In this document: one piece after another, positions 1 to 10,228 of the stretch
How the letters are laid out: each line of letters begins with the position of its first letter
Position numbering within the stretch: position 1 is the stretch's first letter
Assembly (NCBI GenBank): GCA_022570795.1
Contig: JAKUDP010000002.1
Location: forward strand, 1,674,001 to 1,738,000
Source of the DNA: Sphaerulina vaccinii
Taxonomy: Eukaryota; Ascomycota; Dothideomycetes; Mycosphaerellales; Mycosphaerellaceae
Direction: 5' to 3'
Length of the DNA: 64,000 bases
Notes under the pieces: generated by a model
Database searches by the model: none
Seen by the model: the letters and a program-made list of their open reading frames with translations, nothing else
Told to the model about the DNA's origin: nothing
Program-made: the position numbers and the translations under genes

Positions 1-3000
1 ATAGTAGAGCAACTATACCTAGGCCGACTAGTAGAGTACTATAGGAGTATAGTAGATATAAGGAGGAATAACGAATAAATAGGTAAGTCCGGCCGGCTAG
101 CGACTCGAGGGACGGCGATCTAGCGCCTTTATATACCTTAGAGAGACGGAAGAGAGAAGGAGCAATTAGTATAGATATAGAGATATAGCGAGGCGCGCGC
201 TCTATAAAGTAATATATAGGGCCTACTACCTACGCGAAGATCCGTTAACTAGAAGGGTTAAGGAGCGGCGGGCTATAGCGTGCGCTAAGTTGTATTAGAG
301 CGATCGAGCGGCGAAATAGCGTCCTAATTTATATATATTTATATTCCGAGTTAGGAGCGATTTCGCCCTTCCTTTATTTAATTCTATAAAAATCGATATT
401 ATCTCTATATTTAATAATATCTAGATAAAGAAAGGCTATAAGTAGCTAATAGCCTTCTAGACCCGATTTAGCCTATTCGAATCCCTTATTATACTTTTTA
501 GCCTAACTAGTATATCTACTATATTCTAGAAATTTATTAATAATATACTATATAAATATCTCGACCTATTCTACTCTACCTATATTAATAATATTCTAAT
601 CTATAGCAAGACGCTTAAGAAATATAAGGTTTATATTACTAATATTCTAAAAAAGCTAGAAGATATAGGCTTTTATATAAAGCTATTAAAGTATAAATTT
701 TTTAAATATAAAACTAAATTTCTAGAAATAATCGTCGGAAGAGATAGTATCTATATAGACCTAGATAAGATTAAAACTATCTAGAAGTAGCTTCTACTAA
801 AGAATATTACTAATATCTAGTTCTACCTAGAGTTCTATAATTTCTACTACTAATTTATTTATAGGTTTTCGAATATTACTATACTACTTGTTGCCTTTAT
901 ATATAAGAATACTCTATTTATCTAGAATCGGAACTACTAGTCTATATTCGAGGAACTATAGAAAGCCTTCTTTAATAGACCTATACTAGCGCTATTTAAT
1001 TAGATAAAGGAAGTTATTATTAAAATAGATACTTTAGACTATATTTCTATAAAAGTACTTTTCTAGTATAATAATAATAGGATACTCCGACCTATTATAT
1101 TCTTCTCGAAGAAGTATAGTTCTACTAAGTATAACTATAAGATATATAATAAAAAGCTTCTAGTAATTATCTACTACTTTAAAAAATAGCGCTCTAAGTT
1201 AGAAAGTATAGAATATCTAATTAAGGTACTTTTAGACTACTATAACTTCGAGTACTTTATAACCTCGAAATAGCTTAACTACTACTAAGCTTACTAGTCC
1301 GAATTCCTATTCTATTTTAGATTTATAATAAGATACCGACCTAGGAAACTTAGGCAAAAACTAGACTTTCTAACTAGAAGGTTAGATAATTTACCTAAAA
1401 AGAGAGATAAATACTTATAATACTAGAGCTAGGTAGTACTAAAATATAAAAACCTCGAAGTACTACTACTAAGTATAGCCTTAATATATTAGAGAAAAAA
1501 AGTTATATTCTTAGACTAAGTTATAATATAGACTATTTTAAGTACCTCTACCTAGCTTTTTACCTACCTAGTTAGTAGAAGAAACCTAACTAATCTAGAC
1601 TCTAGCTAGGGACTCTAAAAAGAGAGAGTATTAATTTCTAAAAAAAATTGAAATCTTATTAACTAAAGCTACTAAAATAATAAGATTTTATATAGTATTT
1701 TCTATATTCTATAAAAGAATAAAAGCTACTACCTAAGAATATAACTAGCCTAGTATTAGAAAAAGAGAGGTTACCTCTTCTACTATAATAGACTATATAT
1801 TCTAGATAATAATAAACTTTATAACTAGATTATAAATTTCTACTATATAATTTCTACTATAGAGTATCTAGAAAGGTCGTATACCTTCTAACTAGTCTTT
1901 TAAAACTACTACTAGCTAGGAATTAACTTTTATATCTATTACTAGGTATATAACTATAAGATCTATAAATAAATTAAGCTAAACTACTAAAGGAATAGAA
2001 GCCTCTTTTAACTCTTACTAATATCTAACCGAGTATAAAATAATATATCTATAGACTTTATTACCTACCTACCTATATTAGAAAAGTTTAATATAATTCT
2101 AGTAGTAGTAGACTATCTAACTAAGCTACGATACTATATCCTCTACTATTCGACTAATAGTACCGAAGAGGTAGTATATCTCTTTATCTAGAATATCTTC
2201 TACCTATATAGGAAGCCGATTAATATTATCTCTAACTATAATATAAAGTTTATATCTAATTTCTAGAAGTATCTAAGTTAGAGGCTTAAAATTAAAGCCT
2301 TACCCTCTACTACCTTCTACCTATAGACTAATAGCTAGACCGAGAGGCTAAATATAGTTCTAGAATAATACCTCTAAGTATATATCTCCTACTTATAGAA
2401 TAACTAGGTAGAGTAGCTATCTCTAACTAAGTTCTCTACTAACTCTATCTTTTCTAAAACTATAGAAATATTTCTATTTTTTGCTACCTATAGGTACTAG
2501 CTACTTCTAGAAATCGAAGCTCTTTTTCTAATAACTACCTCTATTAGTAGAGATATAGCCTCTTTTACTAATAATATAAAAGCTATTCTAGATTATCTAA
2601 AGGCCGAGACTAGCCTAGTATAGTTAAAGTATAAAAATACTATAAACTAGAACTATACTTCCTTCTATTATTTCTATAAAAAATAGAAAGTCTAGCTAGA
2701 TACCTAGAATATTAAGACTCTATACCTAAAGAAGAAGCTCGACTAGAAGAACCTAGAGCTCTTCTAGATTCTAGAAATAAAGCTATATACCTATTAACTC
2801 GACCTTCTACTATTTATAAAGATCTACCTAGTATTTAATAATAATCTACTATTCTCTACTACTATAGACCTATACTACTTCTAGCGCTAGGTACCCCTAC
2901 TACTAGTTAAAGTAGAAGGAGTCGAAGAATAGAAAGTCGAAAAGATTATAAACTCTAAAGTCGATTGCTAGAGTTATAGAGGCTATATATACCTTTACTA

Positions 3001-3130
3001 TATTATAAAATAGAAAGAATACAACGTCCCTACTATAGAGCCTACTAATACTATTATCGAAGATATTCTATACTTAGTTAGAATATTCTATTAGTACTAC
3101 TCTAATAAACTAGCGCTCTACTAAATACCT
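1..3130 (+). mobile_element. RIP-degenerate Ty3/Gypsy chromovirus retrotransposon (partial)
   Basis: No open frame survives, but reading through stops on the plus strand gives a Gypsy pol in the right order. A reverse-transcriptase block at about 440-640 contains YINNILIYS, matching the YLDDILIYS catalytic motif. An RNase H block follows at about 990-1400 (LRPIIFFSKKYSSTKYNYKIY, then the NFEYF-like and RYRPRK-like motifs). The integrase core is at about 2040-2520 (FITYLP, then IILVVVDYLTKLRYY). A chromodomain-like stretch at about 2930-3060 (VEKIINSK, then YIIK-KEYNVPTIEP) marks it as a chromovirus. The element runs off the left edge; gag and the 5' LTR are not visible and I could not define a 3' LTR. 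TpA is in great excess and CpA/TpG nearly absent, as RIP leaves it. Confidence 0.85.
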
Positions 3131-4063
3131 TATTAGCCTATTAGTTCTAACTATATATATACTAGTAAAAGTTCCTAGAGAGGTACCTACTTCCTATAGT
3201 TATATAAGTCTACCTTGCCTACTTTACTAGGTACTAAGAAAGGTCTTAGTATATATAACTAAAATTTAGATATAGCCTAGAAAGGTTATATAACTCTATC
3301 TAAGTACTATAGCTTCTTTCTTTTATATAAGATCTAGAAGCTTATAGCTAGAAGAGGAGTAATATTATAGGCGTTGCTTATAATATATCTAAAGTAGATA
3401 TAGGAGGCTAAGAGCCTACCTAGACTATAAAGATATATAAGTAAATTATATATACTATTCTATAAAAAAGAATTTTCTCTAATACTCGAAGAGAGAACTT
3501 TCTTTCTTTAAGCTATATTCTATTAATTAGAACTACCTATATAGTAGTATAGAGTCTATATAGCCTATCTATAGTACCTATACCTAAGTGCGAGTATACC
3601 TACCTTCCTATCTACCTTCTATTTATAATATATAGCTTAGTATATATCTTACTTCTATATATAACTTAAACTACTCTAGTAACTTGTACTAAGTAATATT
3701 AGTTTACGAGTTACTATTTTAAGCTTATTATAAACTTCCTTAATAGTATTAGCTATAATAAAGCTAACTAGAAAGTACTATTTCGGCTACTATATATAAT
3801 AGTTTTAGATAGAGATTTCGAAGATTATAACTACTCTAATACTATTATTTCTAAGCTAGCTAAGCCTACCTAACTATATAGTATAGCCTATATTAGCGCC
3901 TATAGCCTAGGTCTAATCTATTTATAGAACTATAAGAAGCTTAGTAATATAAATAGTTATAAGTTTACTAATATTATTATACTACTTCTTTATCTATATA
4001 TAATAGAGCTATACTAGGCTTAGCCTTATCTAGGCCTACTTTTCTATATAATAGATAATATAG

Positions 4064-4068
4064 CTTAC
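4064..4068. repeat. Target-site duplication of solo LTR, left copy (CTTAC)
   Basis: CTTAC immediately precedes the solo LTR and recurs at 4315-4319 immediately after it. Five bp is the usual length for Copia-type integrases. Confidence 0.85.
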
Positions 4069-4314
4069 TATCGAATTAGAATAATAATATATATATCTAT
4101 AATATATAGAAAGAGTCTTAATATATAATAGAAGTAGAAGTATTAGATAGAAACTAACTATATTAATTATATTAGTTAGATATAGATTATATCTCTTTCT
4201 AAGATATAGAGTATTAGATAAGTTATATAACCTACTATTATATAACCTATATTATATAATCTAATCCCTAGAGGGTATCTCTTAGATAGTCTAACTAGAC
4301 TATACTTTCTAATA
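4069..4314 (-). mobile_element. Solo LTR of the Copia family, with 5-bp target duplication CTTAC
   Basis: This 246-bp segment is the reverse complement of the LTRs of the Copia element at 9981-15707: it begins TATCGAATTAG and ends CTTTCTAATA, against TATTAGAAAG...TTTCGATA in the full element. It is flanked by a perfect direct repeat, CTTAC at 4064-4068 and CTTAC at 4315-4319, so it is a genuine insertion reduced to one LTR, presumably by LTR-LTR recombination. It interrupts the Tc1/mariner-like transposase relic between its DNA and PDLNP-like motifs. Confidence 0.88.
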
Positions 4315-4319
4315 CTTAC
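4315..4319. repeat. Target-site duplication of solo LTR, right copy (CTTAC)
   Basis: CTTAC immediately follows the solo LTR and matches 4064-4068 exactly. Confidence 0.85.
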
Positions 4320-5080
4320 TACTACTTAGTACCTATATATAAAGCTACTAATATATATAGACTAGATATTATTAAATAGCCTCTATACTTGCCTAATCTT
4401 AACCTAATTAAGAACTATTTCGGCTATATAAAGGCTAAACTTACTAGATATATAGTCTAGCTCTATATAGCTATAGAGATATAAATAGTAATCGAGGCTA
4501 AATAGTATTCGATTCTAGTTAGTATATATTTTAATATTTATACTAGTATAAGTAAGTAGCTTAAGTAGGTTATTAAAAGAAATAGTTATTCTACTAATTA
4601 CTAATTATAGCGCCTTACCTAATTCGAATTATTTTTAATATAGCTTATTTAATATAGTTAGCTTATAATTAAAGTTTTATCTAATCTTTTAACTACTAGC
4701 TAAGCAAAAGTATAATATTACCTGTAGTGCATATTATAGCACTAGTAGTCAAAGCAGTAAATGGACCGTCTCCTTTGACGCTGCTGCTCTTTAGTCCGTG
4801 CAATTGACTACCGTCAGATGCCATCTTGCTGAACGACATTGTGCTCGCGAGTCACTGTGTGTGCAGCTTCCATGCTTAGTCTGTTATTGCGAACCTCTTC
4901 GCTGCAAGCACTGATCATCCAGTAATTGTACAGTTCTTATTGACTCGATCTGGTAACGATGCCTCAGAAGCAGGCGGCCAATCATGTACACATTCCTTGC
5001 CTGTTCTCATGTCTCTTTCGAAGCACGGAGACTGAACGAGACTTCACGCCTTCGCCCAGTACTGCCTCACATCGCAAAGT

Positions 5081-6260
5081 CTACTCCTCGTCATCGCTCT
5101 CCTCTTCCTCTTCATCCTCCTCCTCATCGTCATTGGAAGCGAGCAACCTCCGTCTTGTTTCTTCCTCGTTCTCGGCAGCCTCCGCCTGGTATTCACGAAG
5201 CTCCCTGACTCTCTCTGCAGGACCTGATGAACGGCCAATTCGATCTGCGACTTGTCCACGCCCAATAAGCGAAACAACAATAGCTGCACCGACGATGAAG
5301 GTCAAGACGAAGCGGTAGACACCGTACCATTGAGGAGCCCAGCCCTTCCTGCTAGCACGAACATCCTTGTAGTACATGTAGTTGAAGATCAGGAACTGGG
5401 AGATCAAAGCGTATTCGACCGGAAGGAGAATGGTTGGCCAGGCCAGAGCAGTTCCGATAACTCCAATAGAATATCTTTGGTATCCTTGTTCGCCACCGAA
5501 CTTGGCCCATTCGAGACCCCAGTGAATGGCACCGAGGAAGGAGATGATCTGAGAGGGAGTTAGTGGATGTCATGATTGTTCGCTGTGCTTTGAGTAAACA
5601 TACGGTAGCGCCATATCCGACCTGCAGAGGCTCGAGAATGTGAAGGAGCAGCTCAGCAGTCTTCTCGTCCAGAATCAGTCCAGAGCCAACTTCGTGCGCG
5701 CGGTGAACCTCGTAGGCGCAGAAGACTGTGCTCATGGAGGTTGCAACGTATGGAATAACACCAGCAAGACCAATGTAGAGAGCTGGCTTGGGCACCTCGG
5801 ACATGTCGAATGTGTCCTTGATGGTTTGCTGTGGCCGTGTTAGTCTCTGCGTTGCTCTTCAACCAATGCTTCCTATATAGAGACATACGATATCCGCATT
5901 GACACCCGACATCATCTTCTGGTCCTCCTTCTGCTCCTTCAGACCAACCTCACCGAACACGGGGTGCACCGAGGAGTCGAGACTAACGTTCTCCGGGTCC
6001 GCCTCGAGCACATGCTTGGCCAGTTCCTTCTCGTGCTTGGTGTCGACCTTGTCCATGGGCGGTCCAGCATTGTTAGCTGCTCCTCGCGCGAAGTGGAGAG
6101 CCAATGGCTTCATGGCTGCCACAGCCTGCGGCCTCCGAGCGAGAGTACATAGTTGCGAGGTGATTGTAGTCTGCAGTCGGGTGTTGACGCTGCGAAAGGT
6201 TGGCTGGGATGCAGCATTGAGAGAACGGAAGACCGTCCGCGACGCGCCCGTGCGGAACAT
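5081..6260 (-). CDS. DUF3429 family mitochondrial inner-membrane protein (TMEM69-like)
   Basis: Three exons on the minus strand: 6260-5889, 5828-5604 and 5548-5081, with introns of 60 and 55 bp (donors GTATGT at both; acceptors CACAG and TCTCAG). All junctions are phase 0, giving 354 aa. The N-terminus is rich in Arg, Ser and Thr with few acidic residues (MFRTGASRTVFRSL), like a mitochondrial targeting peptide. Hydrophobic segments follow: ALYIGLAGVIPYVATS, a segment ending GYGAT, ISFLGAIHWGLEW (the DUF3429 hallmark), IGVIGTALAWPTILLPVEYAL and YRFVLTFIVGAAIVVSLIG. The C-terminus is a charged coiled-coil-like stretch ending in an acidic run. Family members are fungal mitochondrial inner-membrane proteins related to animal TMEM69; the molecular function is not known to me. 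The gene is intact although transposon blocks flank it on both sides. Confidence 0.9.
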
Positions 6261-6460
6261 CGCTGTTGTTCACTGTGGAGATATATGGACTCGGTGGTGT
6301 GATATATCAGGAGATCGACTCCCCGTGAGCCTGGAGGGGAGGTGAAAGGGGGCGGAGTGGAGAGTGGTGGTGAGAGAAAAGAGCGTAGCCAGACTGAGTT
6401 CACTCTCAACCTAGTCTCAGTCATCAGATCACGTGCTTAGGGCAAGCCATTCCGCGCGTG
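6261..6460. promoter_or_regulatory. Upstream region of the DUF3429 gene, ending at the TIR element
   Basis: About 200 bp separate the start codon from the left terminal repeat of the large element. A purine-rich run (GGAGGGGAGGTGAAAGGGGG, about 6332-6351) and an E-box CACGTG (about 6430-6435) are present. The base composition is unmutated up to the element boundary, so the promoter is short and abuts silenced-type DNA. Confidence 0.45.
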
Positions 6461-6475
6461 GTCTGAGGGCCTAAC
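6461..6475 (+). repeat. Left terminal inverted repeat of the large element
   Basis: GTCTGAGGGCCTAAC, exactly complementary to 21892-21906. It marks the switch from normal composition to RIP-type composition. Confidence 0.8.
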
Positions 6476-6589
6476 CGGCTTTTTTAGTAATATTGATTAG
6501 CTTCTATATACTAATTTCGCGTATATACTAATTAGCTTGTTTAAACGGATTTATATAGCGACGACAATAGTAGATATTAAATTAGAGAA

Positions 6590-9500
6590 ACTAAAAAGTA
6601 CAAAGTATAGTATAAGGTATAGAGAACAAGTATATAATATCTAAAATTCCTATTCCGAACAATACGTATACAAAAACGTATATTAGGTAGTTTTTATATA
6701 TTATATAGGCTAATACTACTACTTTCTAGATACTACTCCTTCTACTATAGACAAGCTCTACTAACTAGACAAAGTATATATAGTACCTAAGACGTATAGA
6801 AATCTAGTAATAAAGAGTTTTTATATAATATCTTGTATTAAAAACTAGAAATATAGTTAGTCTATAAAAGTTACTAAGTAGCTTTAGATAATATTATTTT
6901 TCGAATCTAAGTCTACTAAGTTTAAGAATCGATTAAGAGGTAGAGTAGGAGGTAGGCTATCGACTAGGAGTATATATAGGAGTACTAGAGATATAGATAT
7001 TAGCAAATTGTTCGATATAAGCTTTTCTAGTCTAGGTAGAAAAGATAGTAATAGCAACCTATCTAATATAGAATTTTATATAAGTAATCTTATTCTAAAT
7101 AAGATTAATATTTTAGAAGGCCTAGAAAGTAATATATAATAGCTAAGAGTCTGCAATCAAATATAGGAAGTATTTAGAGGCCTACTAGGTAGACCTAATT
7201 ACTATACTACTCTAAAGTATAAAGCTATATAGTAGATATTTATTAGGAAGGTAATAGAGTTCCTAGTCGACAAGTCTAAAGCTTAGTTAAAGGCAAAAGT
7301 ATATATTATACTCTAAGAGGTATAGGTAGAAAACTAGTTAAGCTAGGTTATATTCTATAAGAATTAGTAGACTTTATAGCTAAAGCCTAGAGCTAGTATA
7401 GATAGTAGGTAGTATACTATACTTACTATTCTAACTAAATATATAGAAGTAATCTAGAAGCTTGCAAAAGACTTTATATATAGAATTCTAAAAGTATAGA
7501 TCTAGGTAGTATATATAAGTATAGTAGGCTAGCTAGCTCTAGATAGCAAGTCGAACTAGTATTAGTAGACGCTAGGTCTAGTAAAGCGCAAGCTCTATAT
7601 ACTATATCTCTTTCTAGCTCGCGAACTATAAGTATACTATATCTAGAATCTTATTTTTAATTCGAATAATATTATCTAGATTGTAGCTATATCTATAGGC
7701 AAGAGTCTAATCTTCTAGTTCTAGCCTCTTATTTGTAACTATACTATTATTCTAATTATACTACTTAACTAGATTAGAATTAAGTAGAAGACAAGGATCT
7801 AGTAACTTAGAGGCAATCTAATTCTTTTTATATTTTATATAAAGACTAGACTAAGTATATAGTAGTAGGTAGATCTATAAGTAGGCAAGTTTACTTATAT
7901 CCTCCTTAGTCTAGAGATAGTAATATAGGAGTAGTTCTAAAAGCTATAGCTTAAGCCTTAGTTTAGATAGTATCTAGGTATAGTTATTATTAATAAATTC
8001 TACTTTGTCTACTAGTAGAGTATAGAGAATAGAAGATTTAGAAAGAAATATACAAACTTCTAGATACTATATATACTCCTATACTATAATATCTATATAT
8101 ATAGTTATATAGCTATGTTAGATACTATAGTAGAAAAGGTCTATAGAAAGATAACTAGTATATAAGAAAGTTGTATTACTTTAATTAGAAATAGTATTAA
8201 CTGGCCTAAGATCTTTATATAGACTATACTAATTCTAGATAGTATAGGAGACAACTATAGCTCGCTCTTCTAGCTTACTATATAGATAGTAGATCTAAGT
8301 ATATAGATAAAAAATTCTATATAGATTCTAAAAAATATAGTTTTTTATAATAGTTAGAAGGGATATTAGGAGGCTGCCTACGCTATATATATATATATTA
8401 TATAGAAATTCCTAGAGTATATAGAAGCAGAGGTATATTAGATAGTCTAGGTCTACTATAGGTAGATAGCTAGGTAGATATAGAGCAAGCTTATATAGAA
8501 GTTCTAGAAGTACGACTCCAAAATCTATATTCTCTTTGCGACTAAGGCGCTTAGGTTAGAAGTAGATATTCTAGATATTAAGGAGATTGTCTAGTATAGG
8601 CTCCCGAAGCAATATATAATATAGCATATTATATAGTACGTAGGTTGTATAGTGCGAGACTCGGTAAAGTATAGGCCTAGGCGCTTTACTCTACTATATA
8701 AGAAGTTTGCTAATCTCGAGTATATAGTCTTGCCTACCTAGTCTATAGAGCCTACGCGCCTCGTAGAGATCCTAGTAGATAAGCCTATTAGTTAGCCTAT
8801 ACTTCTAGATATAAAAGTAAAAAAGAGAAAGTCGAATTAGAATAAATATAATAAGCTTAAGTTCTTCGTCTACTATTAGATTAATTAGACTATAGGCAAT
8901 CTACCTATAATCTAGCCTAGGTATCGAAAAAAGGTCTAGCTATATATATTTATAGAGGCTATGCCTAAGTAGATAGATATAGACTACTACGACTATTGCT
9001 AGCCTATATAGAAGCTCTCTAAGTCGGAAATATAGTAGGCTATAGTAATAGAGTTCTAGGTATTAGTTAGAGTTTTAAAGTATATACTCTTTATATAGGC
9101 TTGTCTATATAAGTAGAATATTCTTTAGGCAAAGCGTCTATATACTAATATAATCTTCTAGCTAGTACCTAGATCTATACTACTCTAGAGGATTTAAAAG
9201 TATATTACCTACTACTAGAGCAAGGCTCCTAGTTACTACCTAGTCCTCGACCGAACTAGATTAAAAGCCTATCTAGAGTAGGCAAAGTTTGTATTACTAA
9301 CCTAACTACTATCTATACTAGAGACTTAGCTATATATATTTATATAGTAGGTAGATAGCAACTTTATAAGTAGCTAGGCCAATATAGAAAAATAGAGTAG
9401 ATAGCTTATAGACAAAGGCTAGGCAAGCTATAAGTAGTATTACCTAGAGTAATATATAAGTATTAAAAATAGGCAAGTTAATTATAATATTAGCGAGACT

Positions 9501-9975
9501 ATTATAGATATATTAGATATATCTATATATAGAATTTGTATATTCGGTATTTAGACTCTACTTCTATATATATCGATGCCCGAGCTATAGATAATATCTA
9601 AAGTAGTTGCAAGTAATAGGTCTCTAGATTCCGAATAAGCTATATAGAATAGCGCGCCTAATATACTAAATAAGGATATAGTAGTACCTATAAAAGGAAA
9701 GGGAAGAGCAAAGCCTAGAGTATCTACTTCTAAATATAAGTAGATATATTCCTAGACTCTATTACTATAGGTATTACTATAGATAAAGTAGACTCCTAAT
9801 TTCTATAAGGTTCTAGCTAAGAAGTCTAGTAATATCTAGTCTGCAAGCAATACCTAGCTATCTAAGTAGAGCTATATAGAATTGCCTTCTAAGCTATTAA
9901 TAGGTAGAGTATCTAGAGTTTCTAGTTATATAACTAGAGGCTATATACCTCTAAAGTATTATTAATAGAATTATA
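6590..9975 (+). pseudogene. RecQ-type helicase relic in the TIR element
   Basis: Reading one plus-strand frame through the many TAG/TAA stops, most of them explicable as RIP of CAG codons, gives a recognisable superfamily-2 helicase. Motif I remains as IVAISIGKSLIF (GGC-AAG-AGT at 7698-7706). A motif II region follows as IVIINKFYFVYQQ, where the expected DExH has become NKFY by G-to-A changes. The C-terminal helicase lobe reads ILFATKALRLEVDILDIKEI then VQYRLPKQ (about 8530-8620), followed by a degraded motif VI, YVGCIVRDSVK (about 8637-8670), against the RecQ pattern GRAGRD. Fungal RecQ-like helicases with no RQC domain are known from subtelomeric and transposon-like repeats. The Copia element interrupts the DNA downstream of this reading frame. 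Confidence 0.7.
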
Positions 9976-9980
9976 GATAG
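9976..9980. repeat. Target-site duplication of the full Copia element, left (GATAG)
   Basis: GATAG directly before the 5' LTR, repeated at 15708-15712 directly after the 3' LTR. Confidence 0.85.
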
Positions 9981-10228
9981 TATTAGAAAGTATAGTCTAG
10001 TTAGACTATCTAAGAGACACTCTCTTTAGGAATTAGATTATATAATATATATTATATAATAGTAGGTTACGTAGCTTATCTAATACTCTATATCTTAGAA
10101 GGAGATACAACCTATAACTAACTAATATAATTAATATAGTTAGTTCCTATCTAATACTTCTACTTCTATTATATATTAAAATTCTTTCTATATATTATAG
10201 GTATATATATTATTATTCTATTTCGATA
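9981..10228 (+). repeat. 5' LTR of the Copia element
   Basis: 248 bp from TATTAGAAAG to TTTCGATA. It is nearly identical to 15461-15707, with about a dozen differences, many C/T or G/A. It is followed directly by GGTTATAAGCCC, a plausible mutated primer-binding site. Confidence 0.88.

Larger units (their letters stand above)
3230..4720 (+). mobile_element. RIP-degenerate Tc1/mariner-type DNA transposon relic, split by a solo LTR
   Basis: Two transposase fragments lie in the same plus orientation on either side of the solo LTR at 4069-4314. Just left of the LTR the frame reads FYIIDNIAY, which fits the second catalytic Asp region (DNAxxH) of Tc1/mariner and related DDE transposases. Right of it, at about 4383-4436, the frame reads LYLPNLNLIKNYFGYIKA, matching the family pattern PxYSPDLNPIExxFxxxK that carries the last acidic residue. 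Terminal inverted repeats and the outer limits were not resolved, so 3230 is only where the chromovirus signal has stopped. A small palindrome (TAGTGC-8 nt-GCACTA, 4725-4744) sits exactly at the junction with unmutated DNA. Confidence 0.6.

Noticed and set aside
4959..5318. Plus-strand serine-rich frame
   Set aside because: It lies antisense to the last exon of the DUF3429 gene; the serine run is the complement of its acidic tail.
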